A stretch of DNA of 64,000 bases, taken from Paraburkholderia phenazinium. Lineage in GTDB: Bacteria > Pseudomonadota > Gammaproteobacteria > Burkholderiales > Burkholderiaceae. The stretch's first letter is position 1. Each line of letters starts with the position of its first letter. The position numbers and the translations under genes were made by a program. The stretch covers positions 2,418,001 through 2,482,000 of the forward strand of contig NZ_FSRM01000001.1 of assembly GCF_900141745.1 (NCBI RefSeq). The letters run 5' to 3'. Shown one piece after another: positions 1-8,813 of the stretch. A model generated the notes under the pieces. It was not told the origin of the DNA and searched no databases. It was given only the letters and a program-made list of their open reading frames with translations.

Positions 1-68
1 AGATCAGCGCACTCGACGGCAGCCGCCTGATCGTCGTGGCGGGCAAGCATTCGCACCCGGCACCATAA
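1..68 (+). CDS. C-terminal end of an NfeD-like membrane protein (partial)
   Basis: Only the last 21 codons are inside the window, reading in frame 3 to a TAA at 66-68. The tail ends in an alternating hydrophobic strand followed by a short basic end, as in the soluble OB-fold domain of NfeD proteins. The next gene is a stomatin-like SPFH protein, and nfeD-stomatin pairs form a conserved operon in bacteria, so the assignment rests mainly on context. The fragment is too short to prove the family. Confidence 0.6.
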   Translation, partial: ISALDGSRLIVVAGKHSHPAP

Positions 69-94
69 CAACTCAAACCGGAGTCAAACCACAG

Positions 95-1039
95 ATGGGA
101 ACAAGTATGGATTCGACTATCGTCGCGGTAGTGCTGCTCGTTATCGTGTTCATGATCGCGGCCAAGACCATCAAGATCGTGCCTCAGCAGCACGCGTGGG
201 TGCTCGAGCGGCTCGGCCGCTATCACGCTACGCTCACGCCGGGTCTAAGCATCGTGGTGCCGTTCGTGGACCGCATCGCGTACAAGCACGTGCTCAAGGA
301 AATTCCGCTCGAAGTGCCGAGCCAGGTTTGCATTACGCGCGACAACACCCAGTTGCAGGTCGATGGCGTGCTGTACTTCCAGGTCACCGATCCGATGAAG
401 GCATCGTATGGCTCGAGCAACTTCGTGTTTGCGATTACGCAGTTGTCGCAAACCACGCTGCGCTCGGTGATCGGCAAGCTCGAACTCGACAAGACGTTCG
501 AGGAGCGCGACTTCATCAATCACAGCATTGTTTCTTCGCTCGATGAAGCAGCGTCGAACTGGGGCGTGAAGGTGCTGCGCTATGAAATCAAGGATCTGAC
601 GCCGCCGAAGGAAATTCTTCACGCCATGCAGGCGCAGATCACCGCCGAGCGCGAGAAGCGGGCGCTGATTGCGGCTTCTGAAGGGCGCAAGCAGGAGCAG
701 ATCAATATCGCCTCGGGTGGGCGTGAGGCTTCGATCCAGAAGTCCGAGGGCGAGCGCCAGGCGGCAATCAATCAGGCGCAGGGTCAGGCTGCGGCGATTC
801 TGGCGGTGGCCGAAGCCAATTCGCAGGCGATCCAGAAGATCGCTGCGGCGATCCAGACCACCGGCGGCATGGAAGCGGTGAACCTGAAGGTGGCCGAACA
901 GTACGTGAACGCGTTCGCCAACGTGGCGAAGCAGGGCACGACGCTGATCGTGCCCGGTGACCTGTCGAATATGAGTTCGATGATCGCCTCGGCGCTGACC
1001 ATCGTGAACAAGGGGAAGGGTGCGACTGAGGTGCGGTAG
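95..1039 (+). CDS. qmcA: SPFH/Band 7 stomatin-like membrane protein (QmcA/paraslipin type)
   Basis: A 314-residue protein with one N-terminal hydrophobic anchor (residues about 7-25) followed directly by the SPFH/Band 7 domain (about 25-190) and a long Ala/Gln/Glu-rich coiled coil (about 190-260). This is the usual architecture and length of bacterial paraslipins, which oligomerise at the membrane and are thought to organise microdomains and protease partners such as FtsH. It follows an NfeD-like tail by 26 bp. The ATG at 95 has CGGAG upstream; a second in-frame ATG at 107 is also possible. A stem-loop follows the gene. Confidence 0.88.
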   Translation: MGTSMDSTIVAVVLLVIVFMIAAKTIKIVPQQHAWVLERLGRYHATLTPGLSIVVPFVDRIAYKHVLKEIPLEVPSQVCITRDNTQLQVDGVLYFQVTDPMKASYGSSNFVFAITQLSQTTLRSVIGKLELDKTFEERDFINHSIVSSLDEAASNWGVKVLRYEIKDLTPPKEILHAMQAQITAEREKRALIAASEGRKQEQINIASGGREASIQKSEGERQAAINQAQGQAAAILAVAEANSQAIQKIAAAIQTTGGMEAVNLKVAEQYVNAFANVAKQGTTLIVPGDLSNMSSMIASALTIVNKGKGATEVR

Positions 1040-1091
1040 TAGCGCGCCGGGCCGTTTCCGCTATTCGGGGAACTGGGTGCCCGCTCAAAGC

Positions 1092-1124
1092 AAAATGGCT
1101 CGCGTGGTATGCGGGCCATTTTAT
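1092..1124 (+). terminator. Rho-independent-like terminator after the SPFH gene
   Basis: AAAATGGC at 1092-1099 pairs with GCCATTTT at 1115-1122. An inner CGC/GCG extends the stem across a T-G wobble, and the distal A-tract/T-tract makes it potentially bidirectional. It lies between the plus-strand SPFH gene and the convergent end of smpB, where a shared terminator is expected. Confidence 0.65.
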
Positions 1125-1173
1125 TGGTGAGATGTCCCGTTGCCAGCCGCGGTATTGCGGCCCACGCGCGACC

Positions 1174-1620
1174 TCAGGTGGGGTTACGCATCAAGCGGGC
1201 CTTTTCCCGTTCCCAGTCCCGTTTCTTCTCGGTTTCGCGCTTGTCGTGCTGCTTTTTACCCTTCGCGAGACCGATTTCGCATTTGACCCGGCCGCCCTTG
1301 TAATGAAAGTTTAGCGGCACGAGCGTATAACCACGTTGCTCGACCTTGCCGATCAGCTTGCTGATCTCCTCGCTATGCAGGAGCAGCTTGCGGGTGCGCA
1401 CCGGGTCGGGCGTGATGTGGGTCGACGCTTCGGGCAGCGGGCTGATGTGCGTGCCGATCAGGAACAGTTCGTGATTCTTGATCACGACGTAGCCTTCCTT
1501 GATCTGGCCGCGACCGGCGCGCAAGGCCTTGACCTCCCATCCTTCGAGCACGAGTCCTGCTTCGTAGCGCTCTTCGACCGAATAGTCGTAGAAGGCTTTT
1601 CTGTTGTCTATGATGCTCAT
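1174..1620 (-). CDS. smpB: SsrA-binding protein SmpB
   Basis: SmpB binds tmRNA and delivers it to stalled ribosomes for trans-translation. The 148-residue product has the family hallmarks: an N-terminal NRKAFYDY segment, the [12 protein letters not shown] core, the GTHISP strand, and a basic C-terminal tail rich in Lys/Arg (about residues 120-148) that enters the mRNA channel. Length is normal. It is divergent from ratA, the common beta/gamma-proteobacterial arrangement. The ATG at 1620 gives the canonical MSIIDNRK start. Confidence 0.97.
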   Translation of the reverse strand: MSIIDNRKAFYDYSVEERYEAGLVLEGWEVKALRAGRGQIKEGYVVIKNHELFLIGTHISPLPEASTHITPDPVRTRKLLLHSEEISKLIGKVEQRGYTLVPLNFHYKGGRVKCEIGLAKGKKQHDKRETEKKRDWEREKARLMRNPT

Positions 1621-1643
1621 TAATGGAAAGTGCCCAACTCGTT

Positions 1644-1659
1644 TAAAATCACGATTTTA
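1644..1659. promoter_or_regulatory. Dyad in the smpB/ratA divergent promoter region
   Basis: TAAAATC-AC-GATTTTA is a perfect inverted repeat with 7-bp arms in the 100-bp space between the divergent smpB and ratA starts. It lies in the only AT-rich stretch there and could be an operator or simply overlapping -10 elements. No regulator is identifiable from sequence. Confidence 0.35.
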
Positions 1660-1720
1660 GCAAAGCGGGGCAAGGAAAGCCCGCGGCGCTTGTCCACCCT
1701 TGCCACGTGCTGTCCAATTT

Positions 1721-2158
1721 ATGGCAGATGTCCAGAAAACCGTGTTGATACGCCATTCGGCGGAACAGATGTTCGACCTCGTCACCGATGTCAACGATTA
1801 CCCGAACTTCCTGCCCTGGTGCGGCGGGGTCGAGATCCGTCGTCAGGACGAGAACGGCATGGAGGCGAAGATCGACATCAACTTCAAGGGCATCCGGCAG
1901 CACTTCGCTACCCGCAACAGCATGAAGCGGCCCGAGCGCATCGACATGGAGTTCGCTGACGGCCCGTTTCGCAAGTTCACTGGCTACTGGCTTTTTACGG
2001 CGCTGCGTGAGGATGCCTGCAAGATCGAATTCGCGCTGCACTACGAATTCACCAACATCTTCCTCGAAAAGATCATTGGCCCGGTGTTCAGCCATATCGC
2101 CAACACCTTCGTCGAATCGTTCGTGAAGCGTGCCAATCAACGCTACGGTAAGGCATGA
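1721..2158 (+). CDS. ratA: RatA/Coq10-like START-domain protein
   Basis: A 145-residue single-domain protein of the polyketide cyclase/START fold (RatA, Pasteurella/yeast Coq10 family). It has the typical beginning (KTVLIRHSAEQMFDLV), the central FLPWC motif, and a C-terminal helix ending VKRANQRYG. Members bind ubiquinone-like lipids in respiration; E. coli RatA was also described as interfering with 70S assembly. I start it at the ATG at 1721, because the open frame upstream has only a weak TTG. It overlaps ratB by 4 bp (ATGA), so the two are translationally coupled. Confidence 0.9.
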   Translation: MADVQKTVLIRHSAEQMFDLVTDVNDYPNFLPWCGGVEIRRQDENGMEAKIDINFKGIRQHFATRNSMKRPERIDMEFADGPFRKFTGYWLFTALREDACKIEFALHYEFTNIFLEKIIGPVFSHIANTFVESFVKRANQRYGKA

Positions 2159-2487
2159 GCGGGCGGCTGTCGATAGAAGTCTGCTACGCGTTGCCCGACG
2201 GACAGACGCTGATTCCCGTCGAATTGCCTGAAGGGGCGACCGTGCAGCAGGCGCTCGATGCCAGCGGCATCCTGCAGCGTTTTCCGCAGATCGATCTGAC
2301 GCAGCAGAAGGTGGGTGTGTTCGGCAAGCTCAAATCGCTCGATACGGTGCTCGTCGATCATGACCGCGTGGAAATTTACCGGCCGCTGATCGTCGATCCG
2401 AAGGCGGCGCGCCAGCGGCGTGTCGAAAAGACCCGCAAGGAAGGTTCGATCGAAGGGCGCAAGTGGAAGAACAGGGATTCGCGATAG
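2155..2487 (+). CDS. ratB: RnfH/RatB family ubiquitin-like protein
   Basis: A 110-residue RnfH-family protein with a beta-grasp fold: N-terminal SIEVCYALPDGQ strand pair, the VQQALDASGI helix, VGVFGKLK, and VEIYRPLIVDPK. A basic tail (about residues 84-110) follows. RnfH/RatB accompanies RatA in most proteobacteria, and its precise role is unsettled. The start overlaps the ratA stop. The downstream neighbour is convergent. Confidence 0.9.
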   Translation: MSGRLSIEVCYALPDGQTLIPVELPEGATVQQALDASGILQRFPQIDLTQQKVGVFGKLKSLDTVLVDHDRVEIYRPLIVDPKAARQRRVEKTRKEGSIEGRKWKNRDSR

Positions 2488-2591
2488 GGCGGCCGGGGCG
2501 CGCGAACTACTGCAATCGCATCAGGGCTGCAGCGACCTGGGCCAGCCGCCGTCATCGCGCCAGGGCGCCTGGCACGGGTTAGCCAGCCCGA

Positions 2592-3575
2592 TCAATGCGC
2601 GGACACCTGCGCCTTCTCTTCAAGCGGCGTCGCGCCCGGATCGTCGTCCGCATGTTGCCGCACCGACCAGCTCACGCCTGCCACCAGCAAGGCGATCGCG
2701 GCCATCTCCAGCGGGCGCGGCAGCCGGTGGTCGTAAATGAACGCGTAAAGCAGCGCAAACAGCGTTTCAAAGACAATCATCTGACCTGACAGCGTCAACG
2801 GCAAGCGCTTCGCCGCGGCATTCCACAGGCCGTTGCCGAGCCACGAGGCGCCGATCGCCACGCCGAGATTGAGCATCCAGAAGGTATGCCAGCGTTCGCT
2901 GCTGAGCGTGGTCTGCAGACTGCCGGACGGCAGCAGTGCGATCAGGAGCCACAGCGCCGCGCCGAGCGCCCCGGTCACGACGCCCCACAGCACCGACCAC
3001 TCGTTGCCGCTGTAGTGAGCCTGGCGCCGCAGATAGCGGGAGTTCTCGACCGCGAACCAGGTCCAGCAGGCGAGGGCGCCTGCCGCGCAGGCCAACCCCG
3101 CCAGTTTGCTCAGGACGCTGCCCGCCGTGCCGGGCGCGCCATCGGCCATGGAAAACACATCCACATTGATACAGACGATGCCCGCCACGACCATCGCCAA
3201 CGGCCACACGAGGCGGGCGAGCGGCACAGCGCCGTGATCGCGCCGGCCCAGCAGCGTGACCGTCACGGGCAGAACGCCGATGATCAGCGACGCCGGCGCC
3301 ATCCCGACCAGATGCACCGCGCTTGCCAGCAGGATGTAGTAGAGCAGGTTGCCGGCGAGCGCCAGCTTGACGAGCGCCACGAGGTCCTCGCGGGTCAGGC
3401 GGGCGGCGAGCGAGCGCGCCATCGGCAGGGCGGCCGCCAGCGAGACGATGCCGTACATCGTGTAGCGGCCCGCGCTCAGCAGCAGCGGGGAAAACTCGGG
3501 CAACATCCGCGGCACCAGAAACACCACGCCCCACAACGCCCCGGCCATTACGCCGTACGCCACGCCACGCTGCAT
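2592..3575 (-). CDS. EamA/DMT-superfamily membrane exporter
   Basis: A 327-residue polytopic inner-membrane protein with about ten hydrophobic helices in two five-helix halves, the EamA (RhaT/YdcZ-like) drug/metabolite transporter architecture. The first helix carries the family-typical GALWGVVFLVPRM pattern. The C-terminus is short, charged and cytosolic. The ATG at 3575 has a GGAG ribosome site 7 bp upstream. The substrate cannot be read from sequence; relatives export amino acids or metabolites. It stands alone, convergent with ratB and divergent from guaB. Confidence 0.88.
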   Translation of the reverse strand: MQRGVAYGVMAGALWGVVFLVPRMLPEFSPLLLSAGRYTMYGIVSLAAALPMARSLAARLTREDLVALVKLALAGNLLYYILLASAVHLVGMAPASLIIGVLPVTVTLLGRRDHGAVPLARLVWPLAMVVAGIVCINVDVFSMADGAPGTAGSVLSKLAGLACAAGALACWTWFAVENSRYLRRQAHYSGNEWSVLWGVVTGALGAALWLLIALLPSGSLQTTLSSERWHTFWMLNLGVAIGASWLGNGLWNAAAKRLPLTLSGQMIVFETLFALLYAFIYDHRLPRPLEMAAIALLVAGVSWSVRQHADDDPGATPLEEKAQVSAH

Positions 3576-3762
3576 CGACTACTCCGACATAAAGCTGAAC
3601 AGTTGCGCAGGATAGCGTGCCTCTCCCAGGGTGTCTTGTTCGATCCTGCACTCGTCTTGCGAAACGAAACTGGTTCGAACCCGACCCGAACGGCGAAGCG
3701 AAATTCCCTCGCCAAAAGACCCTGGAAAATCACCGGAAATTCGCTAACCTGCTGTTCGCGCA

Positions 3763-3791
3763 GTGAAAACCGGGGAGGTATCGCGTATAAT
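3763..3791 (+). promoter_or_regulatory. Predicted guaB promoter
   Basis: A consensus TATAAT lies at 3786-3791, about 27 bp before the guaB ATG, with a poor -35 (GTGAAA at 3763-3768, 17-bp spacing). The short 5' leader holds an AGGA ribosome site. No obvious PurR-like operator was recognised around it. Confidence 0.55.
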
Positions 3792-3817
3792 TCGCTTTTG
3801 CGCCTATAGGATTTGCC

Positions 3818-5278
3818 ATGCGTCTGATCCAAACAGCACTCACGTTCGATGACGTGCTCCTCGTCCCGGCTTTCTCCGATGTTCTGCCGCGCGACACCAG
3901 CCTCAAAACCCGGCTGACCCGCAACATTTCCCTGAATATGCCGCTCGTGTCCGCCGCCATGGACACCGTCACCGAAGCCCGTCTCGCCATTGCGATGGCG
4001 CAAATGGGTGGCGTGGGCATTATCCACAAGAATCTGACGCCGGCTGAGCAGGCTAGCGAAGTGGCCAAGGTGAAGCGTTTCGAATCGGGTGTGGTGCGCG
4101 ATCCGATCACCGTACCGCCGCAAATGAAGGTGCGCGACGTGATTGCGCTGTCGCGCCAGCATGGCATTTCTGGTTTCCCGGTTGTCGAAGGGGCGCAACT
4201 GATCGGCATCGTCACCAACCGCGACCTGCGCTTCGAAGAGCGTCTGGACGAACCGGTGCGCAACATCATGACGCCGCGCGATCGTCTCGTCACCGTCAAG
4301 GAAGGCACGCCGCTCGCCGAAGCCAAGGCGCTGATGCACAGCCATCGTCTCGAGCGCGTGCTGGTCATCAACGATTCTTTCGAACTGCGCGGCCTGATGA
4401 CGGTGAAAGACATCACCAAGCAGACCGAACACCCGGACGCCTGTAAGGACGAACACGGCAAGCTGCGCGCGGGCGCGGCGGTCGGCGTAGGCGAGGACAA
4501 CGAAGAGCGCGTGGAACTGCTGGTGCAGGCGGGCGTGGACGTGATCGTCGTGGATACCGCGCACGGCCACAGCAAGGGCGTGCTCGAGCGTGTGCGCTGG
4601 GTCAAGAAGAACTTCCCGCATGTGGAAGTGATCGGCGGCAACATCGCTACGGCTGCTGCTGCCAAGGCGCTGGTCGAATACGGCGCGGACGGCGTGAAGG
4701 TCGGTATCGGCCCGGGCTCGATCTGCACCACGCGTATCGTCGCGGGTGTGGGCGTGCCGCAGGTCACGGCCATCGCCAATGTGTCGGAAGCGCTCAAGGG
4801 CACGGGCGTGCCGGTCATCGGCGACGGTGGCGTGCGTTTCTCGGGCGACGTCAGCAAGGCGCTGGCTGCGGGTGCGAGCGCGGTGATGATGGGCAGCATG
4901 TTCGCCGGCACCGAAGAATCGCCGGGCGACGTGTTCCTGTATCAGGGCCGCCAGTACAAGTCGTATCGTGGCATGGGTTCGGTCGGCGCGATGAAGGACG
5001 GCGCAGCAGACCGCTACTTCCAGGACAACTCCGCGAACATCGACAAGCTGGTGCCGGAAGGCATCGAAGGCCGCGTCGCCTACAAGGGCTCGGTCACGGC
5101 GATCCTGTTCCAGCTGATCGGCGGCGTGCGCGCCAGCATGGGCTACTGCGGCTGCCGCACCATCGCCGAGATGAACGACAAGGCTGAATTCGTGCAGATC
5201 ACCGGTGCCGGCCTGCGCGAGTCGCACGTTCACGACGTGCAGATCACCAAGGAAGCGCCTAACTACCACGTGGACTAA
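3818..5278 (+). CDS. guaB: Inosine-5'-monophosphate dehydrogenase
   Basis: IMPDH oxidises IMP to XMP with NAD+, the committed step of guanine nucleotide synthesis. The 486-residue protein has a TIM barrel interrupted by two CBS domains (about residues 93-205), the catalytic loop [11 protein letters not shown] with Cys303, the GDGG phosphate-binding turn, and the [10 protein letters not shown] flap region. Length and order are standard. It starts a guaB-membrane protein-guaA unit, with only 6 bp to the next gene. Confidence 0.98.
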   Translation: MRLIQTALTFDDVLLVPAFSDVLPRDTSLKTRLTRNISLNMPLVSAAMDTVTEARLAIAMAQMGGVGIIHKNLTPAEQASEVAKVKRFESGVVRDPITVPPQMKVRDVIALSRQHGISGFPVVEGAQLIGIVTNRDLRFEERLDEPVRNIMTPRDRLVTVKEGTPLAEAKALMHSHRLERVLVINDSFELRGLMTVKDITKQTEHPDACKDEHGKLRAGAAVGVGEDNEERVELLVQAGVDVIVVDTAHGHSKGVLERVRWVKKNFPHVEVIGGNIATAAAAKALVEYGADGVKVGIGPGSICTTRIVAGVGVPQVTAIANVSEALKGTGVPVIGDGGVRFSGDVSKALAAGASAVMMGSMFAGTEESPGDVFLYQGRQYKSYRGMGSVGAMKDGAADRYFQDNSANIDKLVPEGIEGRVAYKGSVTAILFQLIGGVRASMGYCGCRTIAEMNDKAEFVQITGAGLRESHVHDVQITKEAPNYHVD

Positions 5279-5284
5279 TCGCCC

Positions 5285-5971
5285 ATGAAGCCATTGCTGC
5301 GTGCTGTACTGATCATCGATGCCTTGCTCCTGCTGGCGTTCGGCGTGCTGTTCCTGCTGACGCCGTGGACCTCGCTGTACAACGCGCTGCAACTGGTGCA
5401 GACGCAGCCCACGCTGGTTGGACAAGGCCTCGGCATTGCGCTGATCGGTCTCGCGTGGCTGGCCTTCCATGCCTCGATCGACGGCGCGCTGACCTCGACG
5501 GTCGCCAAGGTCGTTGGGCATGTGAACTGGCTGACGGGCCTGCTGATGGTGGTCTGGCTGATCGGCATGCACCGGCCTGAACTGACCGGCTTCGGTCAGC
5601 TGGTCGCGGTGCTGACGGGGGTCGTGCTGGTGGTGCTGGGGCTGGGCGGTGTGCGGCTCTCCCGCACGGTACGACGCCGCGAACGGCTGCGTCTCGCTGA
5701 GATCGCTGCTGCCGAGCGTGCTGAGAGGCAAGCTGCGAAAGATGCAGCGAGGGGACGCGATGTGGTGGGCTATCGGGCTGAGCCTGTGGTCGAACCCGTC
5801 GCACCGCCTGTCGTGAGGCCCGCCAGCCCGATCAGTCCCGCCACCGGGCATCCGGTTGAGCCTGACTTCGCTGCGGCGAACCGTCCGGGAACGCTCTCGG
5901 CGAGCGACGCCGAAGCGCGCAGCTCCGCTGCGGATGCGCCCGGCGCGCCACGGCCTCCGTTTCATGGCTGA
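5285..5971 (+). CDS. Small polytopic membrane protein between guaB and guaA
   Basis: A 228-residue protein with four predicted membrane helices in residues about 5-125, then a basic, charged helix (about 125-155, [19 protein letters not shown] type) and a Pro/Ala-rich, probably disordered tail. I do not recognise a named family. It starts 6 bp after guaB and lies 110 bp before guaA, so it is probably co-transcribed with purine genes. The tail composition differs from the membrane part and may be a protein-interaction region. Function unknown. Confidence 0.75.
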   Translation: MKPLLRAVLIIDALLLLAFGVLFLLTPWTSLYNALQLVQTQPTLVGQGLGIALIGLAWLAFHASIDGALTSTVAKVVGHVNWLTGLLMVVWLIGMHRPELTGFGQLVAVLTGVVLVVLGLGGVRLSRTVRRRERLRLAEIAAAERAERQAAKDAARGRDVVGYRAEPVVEPVAPPVVRPASPISPATGHPVEPDFAAANRPGTLSASDAEARSSAADAPGAPRPPFHG

Positions 5972-6081
5972 GGCCCGGGGCGCCACGCCACCTGCCGCAA
6001 CTTCCGGATTCCGTCTTGAATTCAACGCCGCGCCTTGTGCGCGGCTTTCCTTATCCGTCCACTTTTATTCCGTCCGCTGCC

Positions 6082-7665
6082 ATGCATGACAAGATCCTGA
6101 TTCTCGACTTCGGTTCGCAAGTCACCCAACTGATTGCACGTCGCGTCCGCGAGGCGAACGTGTACTCGGAAATCCATCCGTACGACGTCGATGCGGCCTT
6201 CATTCGCGACTTCGCGCCGAAGGGCGTGATTCTGTCGGGCGGCCCGAGCTCGGTCACCGAGACCGATACGCCGCGCGTGCCGCAAGCGGTGTTCGAACTC
6301 GGCGTGCCGGTACTCGGCATCTGCTACGGCATGCAGGCGATGGCCGAGCAGCTCGGCGGCAAGGTCGACAATGGCCACGTGCGCGAATTCGGTTACGCCG
6401 AAGTGCGGGCACGCAACCATACGAGCCTGCTCGAGGGCATCAGCGACTTCACCACGCCGGAAGGTCACGGCATGCTGAAAGTGTGGATGAGCCACGGCGA
6501 CAAGGTGCTGGAAATGCCGCCGGGATTTCAGCTGATGGCCTCCACGGAATCGTGCCCGATCGCCGCAATGGCCGACGAAGCGCGCCATTTCTACGGCCTG
6601 CAATGGCACCCGGAAGTCACGCACACGGTGCAGGGCCGCGCGATGCTCGAACGCTTCGTGCTGACGATTTGCGCCGCGCAGCCTGACTGGGAAATGGGTC
6701 ATTACGTCGACGAAGCGGTTGCGAAGATTCGCGAGCAGGTCGGCAACGAGCATGTGATCCTGGGGCTGTCGGGTGGCGTGGATTCGTCGGTAGCGGCTGC
6801 GTTGCTGCATCGTGCGATTGGCGATCAACTGACCTGTGTGTTCGTCGATCACGGCCTGCTGCGTTTGAACGAGGCTGAGCAGGTAATGGCGACGTTCGCG
6901 GATCACCTCGGCGTGAAGGTCATTCACGTCGACGCGAGCGAAGTGTTCCTGTCGAAGCTCGCTGGTGTGACGGATCCGGAAGCCAAGCGCAAGATCATCG
7001 GCGCGGAATTCGTCGAAGTGTTCCAGACGGAAGCAGGGAAGTTGACGGATGCGAAGTGGCTTGCGCAGGGGACGATTTATCCGGATGTGATCGAGTCGGC
7101 TGGCAAGGGAAAGAAGGCCACGCAGACCATCAAGAGCCACCACAACGTGGGTGGCTTGCCGGAGACGCTGAATCTGAAGCTGCTTGAGCCGCTGCGCGAG
7201 TTGTTCAAGGATGAGGTGCGCGAGCTCGGCGTGAAGCTTGGTTTGCCGCCGGCGATGGTGTATCGCCATCCGTTCCCGGGTCCAGGGCTGGGTGTGCGGA
7301 TTCTGGGTGAGGTCAAGCGCGAGTTTGCGGATCTGCTGCGCCGTGCGGACGCGATTTTCATCGAGACGCTGCGTACCACCATCGACAAGGAAAGCGGCAA
7401 GTCTTGGTACGACCTGACGAGCCAGGCGTTCGCGGTGTTTCTGCCGGTCAAAAGCGTGGGGGTGATGGGCGATGGGCGCACATATGAGTATGTTGTAGCG
7501 CTGCGCGCTGTGCAGACGCTGGACTTCATGACCGCGCATTGGGCCCATCTGCCGCATGAACTGCTCGGGCATGTGTCGAACCGGATTATTAATGAAGTAA
7601 GAGGGATTAACCGGGTTGTGTACGACATCTCGGGGAAGCCGCCGGCGACGATTGAGTGGGAGTGA
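6082..7665 (+). CDS. guaA: GMP synthase (glutamine-hydrolysing)
   Basis: Converts XMP to GMP with ATP and glutamine. The N-terminal class I glutamine amidotransferase domain has the nucleophile Cys81 in GICYGMQ and the HPEVTHT His/Glu pair. The ATP-pyrophosphatase domain carries the PP-loop LSGGVDSS, and the C-terminal dimerisation domain contains [16 protein letters not shown] and ends ATIEWE. I start at the ATG at 6082 ([13 protein letters not shown]), which gives 527 residues. The longer reading frame from 6016 lacks a good start. The 3' end of guaA is a known integration hotspot for genomic islands. Confidence 0.98.
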   Translation: MHDKILILDFGSQVTQLIARRVREANVYSEIHPYDVDAAFIRDFAPKGVILSGGPSSVTETDTPRVPQAVFELGVPVLGICYGMQAMAEQLGGKVDNGHVREFGYAEVRARNHTSLLEGISDFTTPEGHGMLKVWMSHGDKVLEMPPGFQLMASTESCPIAAMADEARHFYGLQWHPEVTHTVQGRAMLERFVLTICAAQPDWEMGHYVDEAVAKIREQVGNEHVILGLSGGVDSSVAAALLHRAIGDQLTCVFVDHGLLRLNEAEQVMATFADHLGVKVIHVDASEVFLSKLAGVTDPEAKRKIIGAEFVEVFQTEAGKLTDAKWLAQGTIYPDVIESAGKGKKATQTIKSHHNVGGLPETLNLKLLEPLRELFKDEVRELGVKLGLPPAMVYRHPFPGPGLGVRILGEVKREFADLLRRADAIFIETLRTTIDKESGKSWYDLTSQAFAVFLPVKSVGVMGDGRTYEYVVALRAVQTLDFMTAHWAHLPHELLGHVSNRIINEVRGINRVVYDISGKPPATIEWE

Positions 7666-8049
7666 GGGGGCTTAAGCTCCATTTGACGGTATTTCCTGAC
7701 GGTATGCGCGCGCAGCATGCGTAGTGGCTCGTCAGATACCGTCTGCGCCGTCGACCAGACTCATTCGCCGTTCAGGTGAGCGGACCATTTCTGCCTATGC
7801 ATCGCAAGCTGTGTCGCTGTGTACACCACAGAACAATTCCATGTTGCCACCAACACTGTATGGATGTACAGTATTAGGGGCAACGCGCCCGATCCACGAA
7901 AACGGCCTTGGTAGTGCGGGAAGCTGAGCCGCAATTTGGCACGCGTACCCGGCGATCCACCGTAAGCCAGCCACTCAAAACGCCGCAATCGGCACGCCCT
8001 TCAAAGGCGCAGGAAAGCGTGGCGCACCATTGAACGGAGATTCATCGAC
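7666..8049. other. 384-bp intergenic region after guaA
   Basis: No convincing gene is present. Short frames on either strand lack ribosome sites and family similarity. The segment is less GC-rich than its flanks and contains the LexA-type box and promoter listed separately. I saw no integrase or duplicated guaA end, so no island can be claimed here. Confidence 0.6.
7844..7873 (+). promoter_or_regulatory. LexA-type SOS box overlapping a sigma70-like promoter
   Basis: CTGT-N8-ACAG lies at 7856-7871, flanked to CA-CTGTATGGATGTACAG-TA, very close to the proteobacterial LexA consensus. A promoter TTGCCA (7844-7849)-N17-TACAGT (7867-7872) faces right, with the box covering the spacer and the -10, as expected for LexA repression. 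The first gene downstream is the 2'-5' RNA ligase family gene at 8050. The leader would be about 170 bp. Confidence 0.7.
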
Positions 8050-8658
8050 ATGCCTGCTTTATCGTCTCGGGCGCATCATGCCGGTCAACTCTGGTTGCCG
8101 GGGCTAGAGGCGCCACCTGTCGCGACAGACGGCCTGTTCTTCGCAGTCCTACCCGACGCCAATACCGCGGCCGGCATCGCGAAACTCGGGCAGCAAATGT
8201 GCGGAGAGATGCGTCCGAAGAGCAAGCCGCACGCGGCCAACCGCCTGCACGTCACGCTGCAGCACCTTGGGAATTTCGCAGGCGGCTTGCCGCAAGAGCT
8301 GGTCGACGTAGCCATCAAAGCCGCCGCGTCAATCAGAATGGAACCGTTCAGCGTCGAATTCGACCATGCTTTGACTTTCGCAAAGAAACCTCGGCCCGGA
8401 ACGCTGGTGCTTGGAGGTACTGAGGGGCTGGTTGGCCTCTACGCGCTCCACGACGCACTCGTAGGCGCATTGCAAAACGCAGGATTCGACCTCACGTCGG
8501 AATTCACACCACACGTGACGCTCGCCTACGGCATGCCCTGGATCGATAAACGTCCCATCGAAGCCGCCAGTTGGAACGTCCGCGAGTTCGTGTTGATGCA
8601 CAGCCTGCTCGGACGTACCCGCCATATCGCGCTGGAGCGTTGGCCGCTGGCAGCATAG
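8050..8658 (+). CDS. 2'-5' RNA ligase / ThpR-like 2H phosphoesterase
   Basis: A 202-residue protein of the 2H phosphoesterase superfamily. Both catalytic HxT motifs are present and well spaced: HVT at 67-69 and HVT at 155-157. Family members hydrolyse or ligate 2',5' RNA linkages or open 2',3'-cyclic phosphates, so the physiological substrate is open. About 25 residues precede the domain and include QLWLPGLE, which loosely resembles a sliding-clamp-binding QLxLP-type peptide; this is speculative. A GGAG precedes the ATG. The upstream LexA box suggests DNA-damage induction. Confidence 0.88.
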   Translation: MPALSSRAHHAGQLWLPGLEAPPVATDGLFFAVLPDANTAAGIAKLGQQMCGEMRPKSKPHAANRLHVTLQHLGNFAGGLPQELVDVAIKAAASIRMEPFSVEFDHALTFAKKPRPGTLVLGGTEGLVGLYALHDALVGALQNAGFDLTSEFTPHVTLAYGMPWIDKRPIEAASWNVREFVLMHSLLGRTRHIALERWPLAA

Positions 8659-8734
8659 CTTTTGACTTGACCTAACCCGCGGACATCGACCCGCCATCAC
8701 CCCAACCCCAGCGATCGATCCAGGAAAGGTATCA

Positions 8735-8768
8735 ATCGATTCACTGTTTGGAATTTACGTGAATCGAT
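8735..8768. promoter_or_regulatory. 34-bp dyad operator upstream of the dehydratase gene
   Basis: ATCGATTCAC (8735-8744) is perfectly repeated as GTGAATCGAT (8759-8768) with a 14-bp spacer. The AT-rich spacer and the position 46 bp before the start codon suit an operator for a dimeric regulator. No adjacent regulator gene identifies the binder. Confidence 0.5.
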
Positions 8769-8781
8769 CTTCTTTCTAAAG

Positions 8782-8803
8782 TCTCCATCATTCTTCATGG
8801 AGA
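8782..8803 (+). promoter_or_regulatory. Hairpin enclosing the ribosome binding site of the dehydratase gene
   Basis: TCTCCAT (8782-8788) can pair with ATGGAGA (8797-8803). The second arm contains the GGAG ribosome site of the gene at 8814. In mRNA this 7-bp stem with an 8-nt loop would sequester the site, which might damp translation. It may also be chance. Confidence 0.35.
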
Positions 8804-8813
8804 TATCACGCTG

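Noticed and set aside
3548..6025. 825-codon open frame antisense to guaB and its neighbour
   Set aside because: It is a His/Arg/Asp-rich shadow on the reverse strand of guaB, with no ribosome site or family motif; high GC produces such frames.
6022..7572. 516-codon frame antisense to guaA
   Set aside because: Composition (His/Arg/Gln-rich) is that of a reverse-strand shadow of a well-supported gene.
7724..7988. Short frames on both strands in the gap after guaA
   Set aside because: No ribosome sites and no recognisable family; they span the LexA-type box, which better explains the sequence.
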